Below are positions 41,185 through 49,429 of a DNA stretch of 64,000 nt, piece after piece. A model generated the notes under the pieces. It saw only the letters and a program-made list of their open reading frames with translations. It was not told where the DNA came from and did no database searches. Numbering within the stretch: position 1 is the stretch's first letter; the number at the start of each line of letters is the position of its first letter. This DNA is from Variovorax sp. PCZ-1 (GTDB taxonomy: Bacteria > Pseudomonadota > Gammaproteobacteria > Burkholderiales > Burkholderiaceae_C), in NCBI RefSeq assembly GCF_018413605.1, contig NZ_JAHCDN010000004.1, positions 1 to 64,000 of the forward strand. The letters run 5' to 3'. The translations under genes and the position numbers were made by a program.

Positions 41185-41472
41185 ATGACAACACAAGAAC
41201 TCCCCCTCTTTGAAGTCTTCATCCGTTCCAAACAAGGACTCGAACATAAGCATTGCGGCAGCTTGCATGCATCCGATGCACAGCAAGCTTTGCAGATGGC
41301 GCGGGATGTTTACACGCGGCGGATGGAAGGTGTGAGCATTTGGGTGATCCCGTCGAATCAGATCACTGCTAGCCAGCCTGACGATAAAGACGAAATGTTT
41401 GAGCCGGCGAGCGACAAGATTTATCGGCATCCAACGTTTTACGATATTCCAGATGAAGTGGGGCACATGTAA
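41185..41472 (+). CDS. paaB: Phenylacetyl-CoA epoxidase subunit PaaB
   Basis: A 95-residue structural subunit. LPLFEVFIRSKQGLEHKHCGSLHASDAQQALQMARDVYTRR is the family signature, followed by SIWVIPSNQITASQP. It is separated from paaA by 183 bases holding the inverted repeat pair, unlike the tight paaA-paaB spacing usual elsewhere. Its stop overlaps the paaC start by one base. Confidence 0.96.
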   Translation: MTTQELPLFEVFIRSKQGLEHKHCGSLHASDAQQALQMARDVYTRRMEGVSIWVIPSNQITASQPDDKDEMFEPASDKIYRHPTFYDIPDEVGHM

Positions 41473-42248
41473 TGTCAGCCACTTACCTACTCCATCTCGC
41501 CGACAACGCCCTCATCCTCGGCCAGCGCAATGCCGAATGGTGCGGCCATGGGCCTGTGCTGGAAGAAGATATTGCCATGGCGAATATTGGCTTGGATTGC
41601 ATTGGCCAAGCGCGTATGCTGTATCAACACGCTGCTGGGTTGATTGGCGGAGAGACGACTGAAGACACCCTCGCCTATTTTCGCAGCGCGTCTGAATTCA
41701 GAAACTACACACTGCTTGAGCTGCCGCATCAAACCGCCTTCGCGCCTTCAGCCAACGTGCCTCGCGATTACAGCATCACCATCACGCGCAATTTTCTCTA
41801 CAGCACGCTCATGAATTTAGTGTGGCCCGCACTGCAAGCTTCCAAAGACGATCAGCTAGCAGCAATTGCTGCGAAGTCGAGCAAAGAAGTGCGCTACCAC
41901 CTACGCCACTCTACAGATTGGATGCTGCGCTTAGGCGATGGCACGGCACTCTCGCATAACAAGATGCAAGCGGCACTCGATTATTTGATGCCATACACGC
42001 AAGAGTTTTTCACCACGGCTGCGTTTGAAAACGAAGCCTTGCGAAGCGGTATCGGCATCAGTGTGGCGAATCTCAAAGACGAATGGCAAAGCCGCGTAGC
42101 AACTGTAGTTACTGAAGCGACGCTACAAATGAGCCCTGCTACAGGCCACCTCACGCGCGGCAAAGAAGGCCTGCATTCCGAGCACCTGAGCTATCTGCTC
42201 GCAGAAATGCAAAGCCTTGCGCGCGAGCATCCGGGAGCGGTTTGGTGA
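41472..42248 (+). CDS. paaC: Phenylacetyl-CoA epoxidase structural subunit PaaC
   Basis: A 258-residue ferritin-like partner of PaaA without its own working di-iron centre. YLLHLADNALILGQRNAEWCGHGPVLEEDIAMANIGLDCIGQARMLYQHA is the conserved start, followed by LPHQTAF near 75 and VRYHLRHSTDWMLRLGDG near 137. It stabilises the PaaA-PaaC heterodimer. The stop overlaps the paaD start. Confidence 0.96.
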   Translation: MSATYLLHLADNALILGQRNAEWCGHGPVLEEDIAMANIGLDCIGQARMLYQHAAGLIGGETTEDTLAYFRSASEFRNYTLLELPHQTAFAPSANVPRDYSITITRNFLYSTLMNLVWPALQASKDDQLAAIAAKSSKEVRYHLRHSTDWMLRLGDGTALSHNKMQAALDYLMPYTQEFFTTAAFENEALRSGIGISVANLKDEWQSRVATVVTEATLQMSPATGHLTRGKEGLHSEHLSYLLAEMQSLAREHPGAVW

Positions 42249-42844
42249 TATCGCCCGAGAAGTTGCAGGGTATCGTCGATCGCGCCCGCGTGCTCGCCGC
42301 CAGCGTGCCCGATCCTGAAATCCCTGTGATCACGATTGAAGAGCTAGGCATCTTGCGCGATGTGCAGGCTGTGCCCTTCGGCGAAGCCACTGCCGATGGC
42401 CAGCAAGGCTATTTGGTGGAGATCACCATAACACCCACCTACAGCGGCTGCCCCGCCATGGATCAGATTCGCGACGACATCTTGAATGAGATGGATGCTG
42501 AAGACATTCCTGCTCGCATCAAAACCAGCCTCGCGCCTGCATGGACGACTGATTGGATGAGCGATGCAGCCAAACTCAAGCTGCGCGAATACGGCATTGC
42601 GCCACCACAGCATTTAAGCAATGAGTACGGCAATGCCAATGCGATTCAATTTGCTCCTAAATCAATAGCAGCCCGCGCAATGAGTACAAAGGCAAACGGT
42701 GCTTTTTCATCAAAAACCATCATCTGCCCCCATTGCAGCAGCGATAACACCACAGAGACCAGCCACTTCGCCTCCACTGCCTGCAAAGCGCTCTACAAAT
42801 GCCTCGATTGCTTGGAGCCGTTTGATTATTTCAAACCCTATTGA
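42245..42844 (+). CDS. paaD: PaaD, maturation factor of the phenylacetyl-CoA epoxidase, with repeat insertion
   Basis: A MIP18/DUF59-type protein that assists assembly of the oxygenase. VPDPEIPVITIEELGILRDV near residue 20 and ITPTYSGCPAMDQIRDDI near 62 are diagnostic. A C-terminal zinc-ribbon-like domain has CPHCSSDNT and a further Cys pair in KALYKCLDCLEPFDYFKP. Start: GTG at 42245 overlapping the paaC stop (a TTG at 42242 is also in frame). At 199 residues it is longer than the usual 160-170; the excess is repeat copy 13 at about residues 136-156, in the linker before the zinc ribbon. Confidence 0.93.
   Translation: MISPEKLQGIVDRARVLAASVPDPEIPVITIEELGILRDVQAVPFGEATADGQQGYLVEITITPTYSGCPAMDQIRDDILNEMDAEDIPARIKTSLAPAWTTDWMSDAAKLKLREYGIAPPQHLSNEYGNANAIQFAPKSIAARAMSTKANGAFSSKTIICPHCSSDNTTETSHFASTACKALYKCLDCLEPFDYFKPY
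42652..42710 (+). repeat. Palindromic repeat family copy 13 (inside paaD)
   Basis: CTCCTAAATCAATAGCAGCC, then CGCGCAATGAGTACAAAGGC, then AAACGGTGCTTT. Same orientation as the gene; read as SIAARAMSTKANG. Confidence 0.75.
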
Positions 42845-42851
42845 CTGCCTC

Positions 42852-43946
42852 ATGTCAACACCTCATTTCCATTCTCTCGTCGTCAAACGTATCGACGCGC
42901 TCACCGCAGATGCTGCGCAAATCACCTTCGCCATTCCGCCAAATTTGCGCGATGCGTTTGAATTCAAAAGTGGCCAGTTCCTCACGCTGCGCGCACAGGT
43001 AAACGGTGAATCGGTGCGCCGCAGTTATTCGATTTGCTCCACGCCTTCAATGCTTGCGCACTCGCAAGAAATTTCTGTCGGTATCAAGCGGGTTGAAGGC
43101 GGTGCGTTCAGCACTTGGGCAACCACGCAATTGCAAACAGGCAACGAGATCGATGTGATGCCCCCCGATGGCCGCTTCATCGTTAAAAAGCCAGATGCCA
43201 AGATGCGCCTTGGCATCGCAGCTGGCAGCGGCATCACGCCCATCCTCTCCATCGCAGCGCACACACTTGCCAGCGAGTCCAGCAGCCGCTTCACACTCGT
43301 GTATGGCAATCAGCGAACGAACACGATCATGTTTGGCGAAGCCCTACAAGATTTGAAAGACCGCTATCCCGGCCGCTTGCAACTCATTCACATCCTCTCG
43401 CGCCAAGCCACTGAATTGCCACTCAGCCATGGCCGCATTGATGCTGAAAAAATCAAAGAACTCACAAGCAACCTGATTGATCCAAAGGCAATCGACGAAG
43501 CTTTTATCTGCGGCCCTGAAGCAATGATTGAAGCTCTTGAGCCTGCACTGCAAACCGCTGGCATCACCAAAGACCGCATTCACAGCGAGCGCTTCATCTC
43601 CGCGCACACTACAAAAACGATAGCACTTCGCGCAGTATCTACGCCGGCGAACGGCCAAAAAGCCTTGAAATACAGCCTAGAAGTCATCCTCGACGGTAAA
43701 ACCAATGCCATGCAGATGGGCGATGAAAATACTGTGCTCGACGTAGCGCTAGAAGCTGGCCTGGATCTCCCCTACGCCTGCAAAGGCGGTGTCTGCTGCA
43801 CCTGCCGCGCCAAAGTGATCGAAGGCAAAGTGAGCATGGATAAGAACTACACGCTCGAGCAATGGGAAATCGACAAAGGCTTCGTGCTCACCTGCCAAGC
43901 GCGCTGCCAGACACAACGCGTGGTGGTGAGCTTTGATGAGCGATAA
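42852..43946 (+). CDS. paaE: Phenylacetyl-CoA epoxidase reductase subunit, with repeat insertion
   Basis: Passes electrons from NADPH to PaaA. The N-terminal FAD domain has RRSYSICSTP near residue 57, the NAD(P) domain has GIAAGSGITPILSIA near 122 and CGPEAMIEALE near 218, and the C-terminal plant-type [2Fe-2S] domain has YACKGGVCCTCRAKVIEG with a fourth Cys in LTCQARC. The 364 residues include repeat copy 14 at about 254-274, in the linker between reductase and ferredoxin domains (IALRAVSTPANGQKALK). The frame is open. The start follows the paaD stop by 7 bases. Confidence 0.96.
   Translation: MSTPHFHSLVVKRIDALTADAAQITFAIPPNLRDAFEFKSGQFLTLRAQVNGESVRRSYSICSTPSMLAHSQEISVGIKRVEGGAFSTWATTQLQTGNEIDVMPPDGRFIVKKPDAKMRLGIAAGSGITPILSIAAHTLASESSSRFTLVYGNQRTNTIMFGEALQDLKDRYPGRLQLIHILSRQATELPLSHGRIDAEKIKELTSNLIDPKAIDEAFICGPEAMIEALEPALQTAGITKDRIHSERFISAHTTKTIALRAVSTPANGQKALKYSLEVILDGKTNAMQMGDENTVLDVALEAGLDLPYACKGGVCCTCRAKVIEGKVSMDKNYTLEQWEIDKGFVLTCQARCQTQRVVVSFDER
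43611..43671 (+). repeat. Palindromic repeat family copy 14 (inside paaE)
   Basis: ACGATAGCAC, then TTCGCGCAGTATCTACGCCG, then GCGAACGGCCAAAAAGCCTT. The 3' part is intact; the AT-rich hairpin is reduced. Same orientation as the gene. Confidence 0.85.
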
Positions 43947-43966
43947 ATGACAGTTTGATGATGAAG

Positions 43967-44006
43967 CTGACACACAGTCGTCACGCTCTCGTCACTCCGA
44001 AGTCAC
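43967..44006 (+). promoter_or_regulatory. Tandem Pho box upstream of the PhoX-like gene
   Basis: Four 7-base units at exact 11-base spacing: CTGACAC (43967), TCGTCAC (43978), TCGTCAC (43989), AAGTCAC (44000). PhoB binds direct repeats close to CTGTCAT/CTGTCAC with this period. It ends 80 bases before the phosphatase start codon. Confidence 0.7.
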
Positions 44007-44086
44007 ACATTGTGACTATCTTCCGAGTTGGTTAAGCGCATGCACCTCATGCACACCATCAGCCACCCAACTCTTAGGAAGCCAAT

Positions 44087-45940
44087 ATGTCATACCTGAC
44101 CGATCGCGCGCGCGAAGCGCATGCAGCGATTCACACCACCACGCAAGTTCACGATGTCCCCGGCCAAACGCTGGACGATGTCATTCGTCAAATGCCGCTC
44201 GCGCGCCGCACTATGTTGCGCGGCGGATTCGGCGCAGGCTTGGGCGCTTTGTTTGGCGCAGCGGGTCTTTCCGCTTGCGGTGGCGGCGGAAGTGATCCTG
44301 CTCCAACCGCGCAACTCGCACAAGCCGCAGAGAGCTTTGCCGTCTCCTTCCAAAAAGTCCTTGCTTCCACGAATGACAACGTGACTGTGCCTGCTGGCTA
44401 CACCATGGATGTGCTCTTCGCTGCAGGCGATCCCGTCGAGCCCAATTCAGTTGCGTATGCAGGCACGCCGCTCACCTCCGCAGACACAGAAAAATTCGCT
44501 GGCGGCAACCATGATGGCATGTTCTTCTTCACCTTGCCGAACGTGGACGGTAACAAGCGCGGCTTGCTCGCCATCAACCACGAGTTCCCTGATTTCGGTA
44601 TCTTAGGTCTCACCAACTACAACGGTGCTACGGCCACTGCAGAGCAGAAGAAGATTGCGCTGTCGGCAGTGGGCGTGGCTGTGATTGAAGTGCAAGAAGT
44701 CGCTGGCAAATGGACGGTGGTCAAAAACTCCCCCTACAACAAGCGCTACACCGGCAACAGCAGCTACCGCGTGAGTGGCCCCGCAGCCAGCGTCGTCGGC
44801 AGCACGGTGATTGGCACACTGAATAACTGCGCCAGCGGCGAAACCCCATGGGGCACTTATCTCACCTGCGAAGAAACCACCGACAACTACCTTGATCCGA
44901 CACAGCCCACCAATGGCTACGGCTGGGTGGTCGAAATCGACCCACAAAACCAACTCGCCGGCATGCCCGTGAAGCGCACAGCGCTTGGCCGCTTCGATCA
45001 CGAAAACACCGCCTACATGCTGGACAGCGCTAACAACTTGGCGATCTACATGGGCGACGACAGCACGCCTGGCTGTATCTACAAATTCGTACCGAGTGCC
45101 AAGTTCACCCCCAACAACCGTGCAGCCAATACCAATCTGCTCGATGCTGGTACGCTCTATGTGGCGAAATTCAATGCCAATGGCACGGGCGAATGGCGCG
45201 CCTTGGTGCAAGGCCAAAACGGCTTGGTTGCTGGCGCGCAAGATCCTGGCGTGACCACGCAAAGCACAACGCCTCCTGCCCCAGTGACCGTGAACTTCAA
45301 TACGCAAGCTGATGTGTTGATTGAAACCAAAGCCGCCGCTCGCGTCGCTGGCGGCACGCTGATGGATCGCCCTGAGTGGATCACTGTTGGCCCAGATAAG
45401 AAAATCTACATCACCCTCACCAACAACGGCGGCCGCGCTGTGACGGATGCTGCCAACCCACGCACGGCCAATAGCCAAGGCCACATCATCCGCTGGACGG
45501 AGACTGGCAACTCGCCCACGGCCACCACGTTCAACTGGGAAATCTTCCTGCTCGCTGGCGACCCACGCCGCGGCCCCAGCAGCGAAAAAGGCAACATCAA
45601 CGGCGACACCTTCTCCAGCCCCGATGGCATTGGCGTTGATCCCAAAGGTCGTCTGTGGGTGCAGACCGATGCCAGCACATCCTCAGCCACCACGGCCACC
45701 TACGGCAACAATGCGATGTATTACTTGGATCAAACCACCAAAGAATCCAAGCGCTTCTTGGTGGGCCCCAATGGCTGCGAGATCACCGGCTTGGCCTACA
45801 CGCCCGATCTCAAAACCTTCTTCATCAACATTCAGCACCCCACTGGTGCTTGGCCATCTAATGTGCAAGGCAACACACTGCCACCGCGCTCATCCACCAT
45901 CGTCGTGCGCCGCACAGATGGTAAGCCAGTGGGTGCGTAA
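44087..45940 (+). CDS. phoX: PhoX-type alkaline phosphatase (DUF839), Tat-exported
   Basis: Periplasmic or surface phosphatase that releases phosphate from organic esters using calcium and iron. The 617-residue protein has a twin-arginine stretch (ARRTMLRGGFGAGLGALFGAAGLSACGGGG, residues 39-68 in segments), and the Cys after LSA could also be a lipobox. Family motifs: GLLAINHEFPDFG near 162, TYLTCEETTDNY near 260, GRFDHENTAYMLD near 303, MGDDSTPGCIYKF near 325, and SPDGIGVDPKGRLWVQTDA near 513. An upstream Pho box supports phosphate-starvation control. A monocistronic unit ending at a strong terminator. Confidence 0.9.
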   Translation: MSYLTDRAREAHAAIHTTTQVHDVPGQTLDDVIRQMPLARRTMLRGGFGAGLGALFGAAGLSACGGGGSDPAPTAQLAQAAESFAVSFQKVLASTNDNVTVPAGYTMDVLFAAGDPVEPNSVAYAGTPLTSADTEKFAGGNHDGMFFFTLPNVDGNKRGLLAINHEFPDFGILGLTNYNGATATAEQKKIALSAVGVAVIEVQEVAGKWTVVKNSPYNKRYTGNSSYRVSGPAASVVGSTVIGTLNNCASGETPWGTYLTCEETTDNYLDPTQPTNGYGWVVEIDPQNQLAGMPVKRTALGRFDHENTAYMLDSANNLAIYMGDDSTPGCIYKFVPSAKFTPNNRAANTNLLDAGTLYVAKFNANGTGEWRALVQGQNGLVAGAQDPGVTTQSTTPPAPVTVNFNTQADVLIETKAAARVAGGTLMDRPEWITVGPDKKIYITLTNNGGRAVTDAANPRTANSQGHIIRWTETGNSPTATTFNWEIFLLAGDPRRGPSSEKGNINGDTFSSPDGIGVDPKGRLWVQTDASTSSATTATYGNNAMYYLDQTTKESKRFLVGPNGCEITGLAYTPDLKTFFINIQHPTGAWPSNVQGNTLPPRSSTIVVRRTDGKPVGA

Positions 45941-45961
45941 AACTCTTAGGCTTTGAATAAC

Positions 45962-45988
45962 AAACGCCCCGCAGATGCGGGGCGTTTT
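45962..45988. terminator. Terminator between the PhoX-like gene and the adenine deaminase gene
   Basis: AAACGCCCCGC and GCGGGGCGTTTT form a perfect 9-10 bp stem with a 4-base loop, with an A run before and T run after, so it can work for both convergent genes. Confidence 0.88.
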
Positions 45989-46010
45989 AGTTTCAACTCA
46001 GTGCGGAAGT

Positions 46011-47051
46011 TCAATGAAAACTCTCAACGACTGAGCTCACTCGATCCGCATATTTCCGCTTCATTGCCGCATCACAAAAACTCGCTTCAAAACTGTTCTT
46101 AGCCAGTTGCACGGCATGCGAAGCATCTAAGCCAAGAGCGGTGAAAGTGGCCTGCCAGTTGTCGTTCATGTAGCCACCGAAGTAAGCTGGATCGTCGCTG
46201 TTGATCATGGCGCACAGGCCTGCGTCTAGGGGTTTGCGTAGGCTGTGGTCTTTGAGATCGGGGAAGACTTTGAGCTTTTGGTTAGAGAGAGGGCAGACAG
46301 TTAAGGGAATGCGATCTTTGGCCAAACGTTGCATCAGGGCGGCATCGCGGGTGGATTGCACGCCATGGTCGATGCGCTCGACTTTGAGCACATCGAGCGC
46401 GCTCCAGATGTATTCGGGCGGGCCTTCTTCACCTGCGTGGGCGACGAGGCGGAAGCCTAGTTCTTTGCACTTGGCAAATACTTTGGCGAATTTTTCGGGC
46501 GGGTGACCAACTTCGCTGCTGTCTAGGCCGACTCCGATGAAGTGATCTCGAAATGGCAATGCAGCTTCTAAAGTTTCAAAGGCTTCTTGTTCGCTCAAGT
46601 GGCGCAGGAAGCAGAGGATGAGTTCGGCATCTACGCCGAGGCCCGCCTTAGCTTCTTTGCAAGCGCGAGATAAGCCTTTAACAACAGTTTCCATGCTCAC
46701 ACCGCGCGCGGTATGCGTTTGCGGATCGAAGAAGATTTCTGCGCGGATTACGTTGTCTAGCGCGGCTTTTTCCAGATAAGCCCAAGCCATGTCGTAGAAG
46801 TCTTGTTCCTTCAACAGCACCGAAGCGCCTGCGTAGTAAATATCCAAGAAGCTTTGCAGATTGGTAAATGCATAGGCTTTACGCAAATCCTCCACGCTCG
46901 CATACGGGATGGTCACGCCATTGCGCTGAGCGAGTTTGAAAATCATCTCGGGCTCGAGCGAGCCTTCGATGTGAATATGCAGCTCGGCTTTGGGAATGCG
47001 GCGCAGTAGTTCGGGTAAGCGCTCGGGGGGGACGGGTTTGATGAGGCTCAT
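46011..47051 (-). CDS. Adenine deaminase of the adenosine deaminase family
   Basis: Hydrolyses adenine to hypoxanthine and ammonia. The 346-residue amidohydrolase has the zinc motif ELHIHIEGSLEPEMIF near residue 22, HAGEEGPPEYIW near 205 (zinc His and catalytic Glu), RIDHGVQS near 228 and NSDDPAYFGGYMNDN near 285. The stretch YAFTNLQSFLDIYYAGASVLL and GLDSSEVGHPPEKF are characteristic of the bacterial/fungal adenine deaminases rather than true adenosine deaminases. The start is 2 bases after the stop of the Rieske oxygenase gene, so they form one operon; together they could convert adenine to hypoxanthine and then xanthine. Confidence 0.9.
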   Translation of the reverse strand: MSLIKPVPPERLPELLRRIPKAELHIHIEGSLEPEMIFKLAQRNGVTIPYASVEDLRKAYAFTNLQSFLDIYYAGASVLLKEQDFYDMAWAYLEKAALDNVIRAEIFFDPQTHTARGVSMETVVKGLSRACKEAKAGLGVDAELILCFLRHLSEQEAFETLEAALPFRDHFIGVGLDSSEVGHPPEKFAKVFAKCKELGFRLVAHAGEEGPPEYIWSALDVLKVERIDHGVQSTRDAALMQRLAKDRIPLTVCPLSNQKLKVFPDLKDHSLRKPLDAGLCAMINSDDPAYFGGYMNDNWQATFTALGLDASHAVQLAKNSFEASFCDAAMKRKYADRVSSVVESFH

Positions 47052-47053
47052 GG

Positions 47054-48046
47054 TTAGCAAACTCCAAAGGTGATGCCAGACTCTTGCAGATAGCGGCGAT
47101 AAGCCGAAGATGCTTTATCTGCCACCGTGTGCAACTCCGCACGCAAATCCAGCGGCAAGCGCTTGGGTGATTGTGATTCGAGCACAGGTTGATCCTGACC
47201 GAAGATGGTGTTTTGGAAACTTTGCAAAGCCGAATCAGGCGAATCAAAATCTGTCATGGCCATGCGAATCCACACACGCGAGAGCTCGGGCGTGATGGGG
47301 CAAACAAAGAGCGCAATGGATTCGCGGAAGTTGTCTTTATCAGTGATATGTGCACCCAGCGTGGAGGGATCGGGCGCTTTAGTCAGGATGCAGGTGTAGG
47401 GCGCGTTGACTTCGTAGGTGTAATCGACCATCGAGCCTGTGGTGGAATGCAGATTGCTCTTGGGCTGCCAAGCTTGGCAGTTGGTAGCTAGCAATCCCGT
47501 GGCAGTTTTTTGCACCTCGTAATTTTCCATCGCAACGTGCTCGCGGTCTCCTAGCCAGCCTTCATGTACAAAGCCAAAATGGCTCATGTCGAGAAAATTT
47601 TCGACGAGGCGCGGCGCGGAGGTTTGCACGAGATAGGGGCCGCAATTGACTTTGCGCAAACGCGTATCGCTCTCTGCTGCAAATGCGGGAATCGCGCTTT
47701 CACTTTTTTCCAACCGCACCCAGAGCAAGCCATACGCCCCATGCAATTCATAAACGGTAGCGCAATGGCTGGCAGGCGGCGTGAATGTAGGCAACGCGGG
47801 TACGAGTGTGCATTGGCCTGAAGCTGCAAACTGCCAGCCGTGATAGCCGCATTCCAAGCGATCATTCACCACACGGCCTAGAGAAAATTTCGCACCGCGA
47901 TGCGGGCAGCGATCAGCCCAAGCATGCGCTGCGCCTTGCGCATCTTTCCAGAGCACCAATTCATGCCCAAGCAATATGATCGCCACAGGCGTGTTTGCCA
48001 AATCAGCGCTTGCCAATACGGGATGCCAGAGCGTTCTCTCTATCAT
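47054..48046 (-). CDS. Rieske non-heme iron oxygenase, HpxD-like
   Basis: A 330-residue oxygenase alpha subunit. The Rieske centre is CPHRGAKFSLGRV (Cys-x-His) and CGYHGWQF (Cys-x-x-His), residues 47-70. The mononuclear iron site is in VENFLDMSHFGFVHEGWLG near 150-165. The C-terminus (SAYRRYLQESGITFGVC) resembles HpxD of Klebsiella, which with a reductase oxidises hypoxanthine to xanthine. Coupling to the adenine deaminase gene fits that role. No reductase gene adjoins it; PaaE or another reductase would be needed. Vanillate demethylase-type activity is the main alternative. Confidence 0.8.
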   Translation of the reverse strand: MIERTLWHPVLASADLANTPVAIILLGHELVLWKDAQGAAHAWADRCPHRGAKFSLGRVVNDRLECGYHGWQFAASGQCTLVPALPTFTPPASHCATVYELHGAYGLLWVRLEKSESAIPAFAAESDTRLRKVNCGPYLVQTSAPRLVENFLDMSHFGFVHEGWLGDREHVAMENYEVQKTATGLLATNCQAWQPKSNLHSTTGSMVDYTYEVNAPYTCILTKAPDPSTLGAHITDKDNFRESIALFVCPITPELSRVWIRMAMTDFDSPDSALQSFQNTIFGQDQPVLESQSPKRLPLDLRAELHTVADKASSAYRRYLQESGITFGVC

Positions 48047-48059
48047 TACGATGCCCTCA

Positions 48060-48115
48060 TTACTACAAATTGAATAGCACTTTGCGCAGTACCTATGCCG
48101 GCGAAGGGCTATTTT
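48060..48115 (+). repeat. Palindromic repeat family copy 15 (intergenic)
   Basis: CTACAAATTGAATAGCAC, then TTTGCGCAGTACCTATGCCG, then GCGAAGGGCTATTTTTACTC. It lies just upstream of the Rieske gene. Confidence 0.85.
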
Positions 48116-48132
48116 TACTCGAAATTTGGCAT

Positions 48133-48160
48133 AAAAAAGAGCCGCGCGAGGCGGCTCTCT
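48133..48160 (-). terminator. Rho-independent terminator after the BMP-type binding-protein gene
   Basis: AGAGCCGCC and GCGGCTCT on the minus strand form an 8-bp stem with a short loop; TTTTTT follows. Confidence 0.8.
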
Positions 48161-48179
48161 TCATGCATGCGAGACCGCT

Positions 48180-49343
48180 TTACTTGCCAGCAGGGATCTT
48201 GCCTTCTACGCCCTTGACGTAGAAATCAATCTTGCCTTTCCAGTCATCATCGCTCTTGGCATCTTTGGCCAAGCGCTCTTTGCCAGCGTTGTCCACGATC
48301 GGGCCAGTGAACGGATCAAACGTGCCGGCTTTCATGGCGGCCTTGATCTCATCGACTTTGGCGCGCGTCTCAGCAGGCACTTGCTCAGAGACTTTGACCA
48401 AATCATTCTGGCCTTCAGGCACACCCCAGCGCGTGACGATGCCGCCCTTCCAGGTCTTGTCCATCACTTCTTGAATGGACTTGGTGTAGTAGTTGCTCCA
48501 ATCCACAATAGCCGAGGCCAAATGTGCTTTGGGGGCGAAGCTGCTCATATCGGAATCCCAGCCGAAGGCGTATTTGCCAGCCTTCTCTGCGGTTTGCAGC
48601 ACAGCGGTGGAATCGGTGTTTTGCAAGAGCACGTCTGCGCCGCCGTTGATGAGCGACTGAGCGGCTTCGCTCTCTTTTGGAGGATCAAACCAAGTGTTCA
48701 CCCAAACGACTTTGGTCTTGACTTTCGGGTTCACGCTTTGTGCGCCCAAAGTGTAGGCATTGATATTGCGCAGCACTTCAGGAATGGGGAAGGAGCCCAC
48801 GAAGCCGAGCGTGTTGCTCTTGGTCATCTTGCCGGCGATCATGCCTGCGAGGTAGGCGTCTTGGTAGAAGCGAGCATCGTACACGCGCATGTTGTCGGCG
48901 GTTTTGTAGCCGGTGGCGTGCTCGAATTTCACATCAGGGAAATCCTTGGCCACTTTGAGCATGGGCTCCATGTAACCGAAAGAGGTCGCGAAAATGATTT
49001 TGTTGCCTTGCTGAGCCAGATCGCGAATCACGCGCTCTGCATCAGCGCCTTCAGGCACTTTTTCCACAAAAGTGGTTTTTACTTTGTCGCCAAATTTGGC
49101 TTCCACAGCTTTGCGGCCGAGGTCGTGAGCAAACGTCCAACCGGCATCACCCACGGGGCCCACATACACCCAAGCGGCTTTGAGCGGCTCAGCTGCGGGT
49201 GCGGGCGCTGCAGCAGGGGCGGCAGCCGCAGGCGCTGGAGGAGGCGGGGTTTCTTTTTTGCCGCAGCCAACCAAAGCCGCGGTGGCCATGGCGGCGCTGA
49301 TAGCAGCGAGTTTGAGCGCGGAGCGCTTCGTAAAGTCAGTCAT
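48180..49343 (-). CDS. BMP-family lipoprotein, ABC transporter substrate-binding protein
   Basis: A 387-residue lipid-anchored receptor. The signal peptide contains KRSALKLAAISAAMATAALVGC with the lipobox Cys near residue 23, followed by a long Pro/Ala-rich linker. AWVYVGPVGDAGWTFAHDLGRKAVE near 60 is the start of the BMP/Med fold, and GFVGSFPIPEVLRNINAYTLGAQ near 170 is typical. This family binds purine nucleosides or bases. AAGGAA lies about 9 bases before the ATG. With the downstream-encoded xanthine-metabolism genes, a purine base is the likely ligand. Its gene follows the two permease genes of the same transporter. Confidence 0.92.
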   Translation of the reverse strand: MTDFTKRSALKLAAISAAMATAALVGCGKKETPPPPAPAAAAPAAAPAPAAEPLKAAWVYVGPVGDAGWTFAHDLGRKAVEAKFGDKVKTTFVEKVPEGADAERVIRDLAQQGNKIIFATSFGYMEPMLKVAKDFPDVKFEHATGYKTADNMRVYDARFYQDAYLAGMIAGKMTKSNTLGFVGSFPIPEVLRNINAYTLGAQSVNPKVKTKVVWVNTWFDPPKESEAAQSLINGGADVLLQNTDSTAVLQTAEKAGKYAFGWDSDMSSFAPKAHLASAIVDWSNYYTKSIQEVMDKTWKGGIVTRWGVPEGQNDLVKVSEQVPAETRAKVDEIKAAMKAGTFDPFTGPIVDNAGKERLAKDAKSDDDWKGKIDFYVKGVEGKIPAGK

Positions 49344-49429
49344 CTCAGTTCCTTCTTGGGTAAATATGACAAAACAGGGCAAGCAAAAATCAAACCAACA
49401 TTATGGGAGAAATCGGGCCATGCAGCCAG

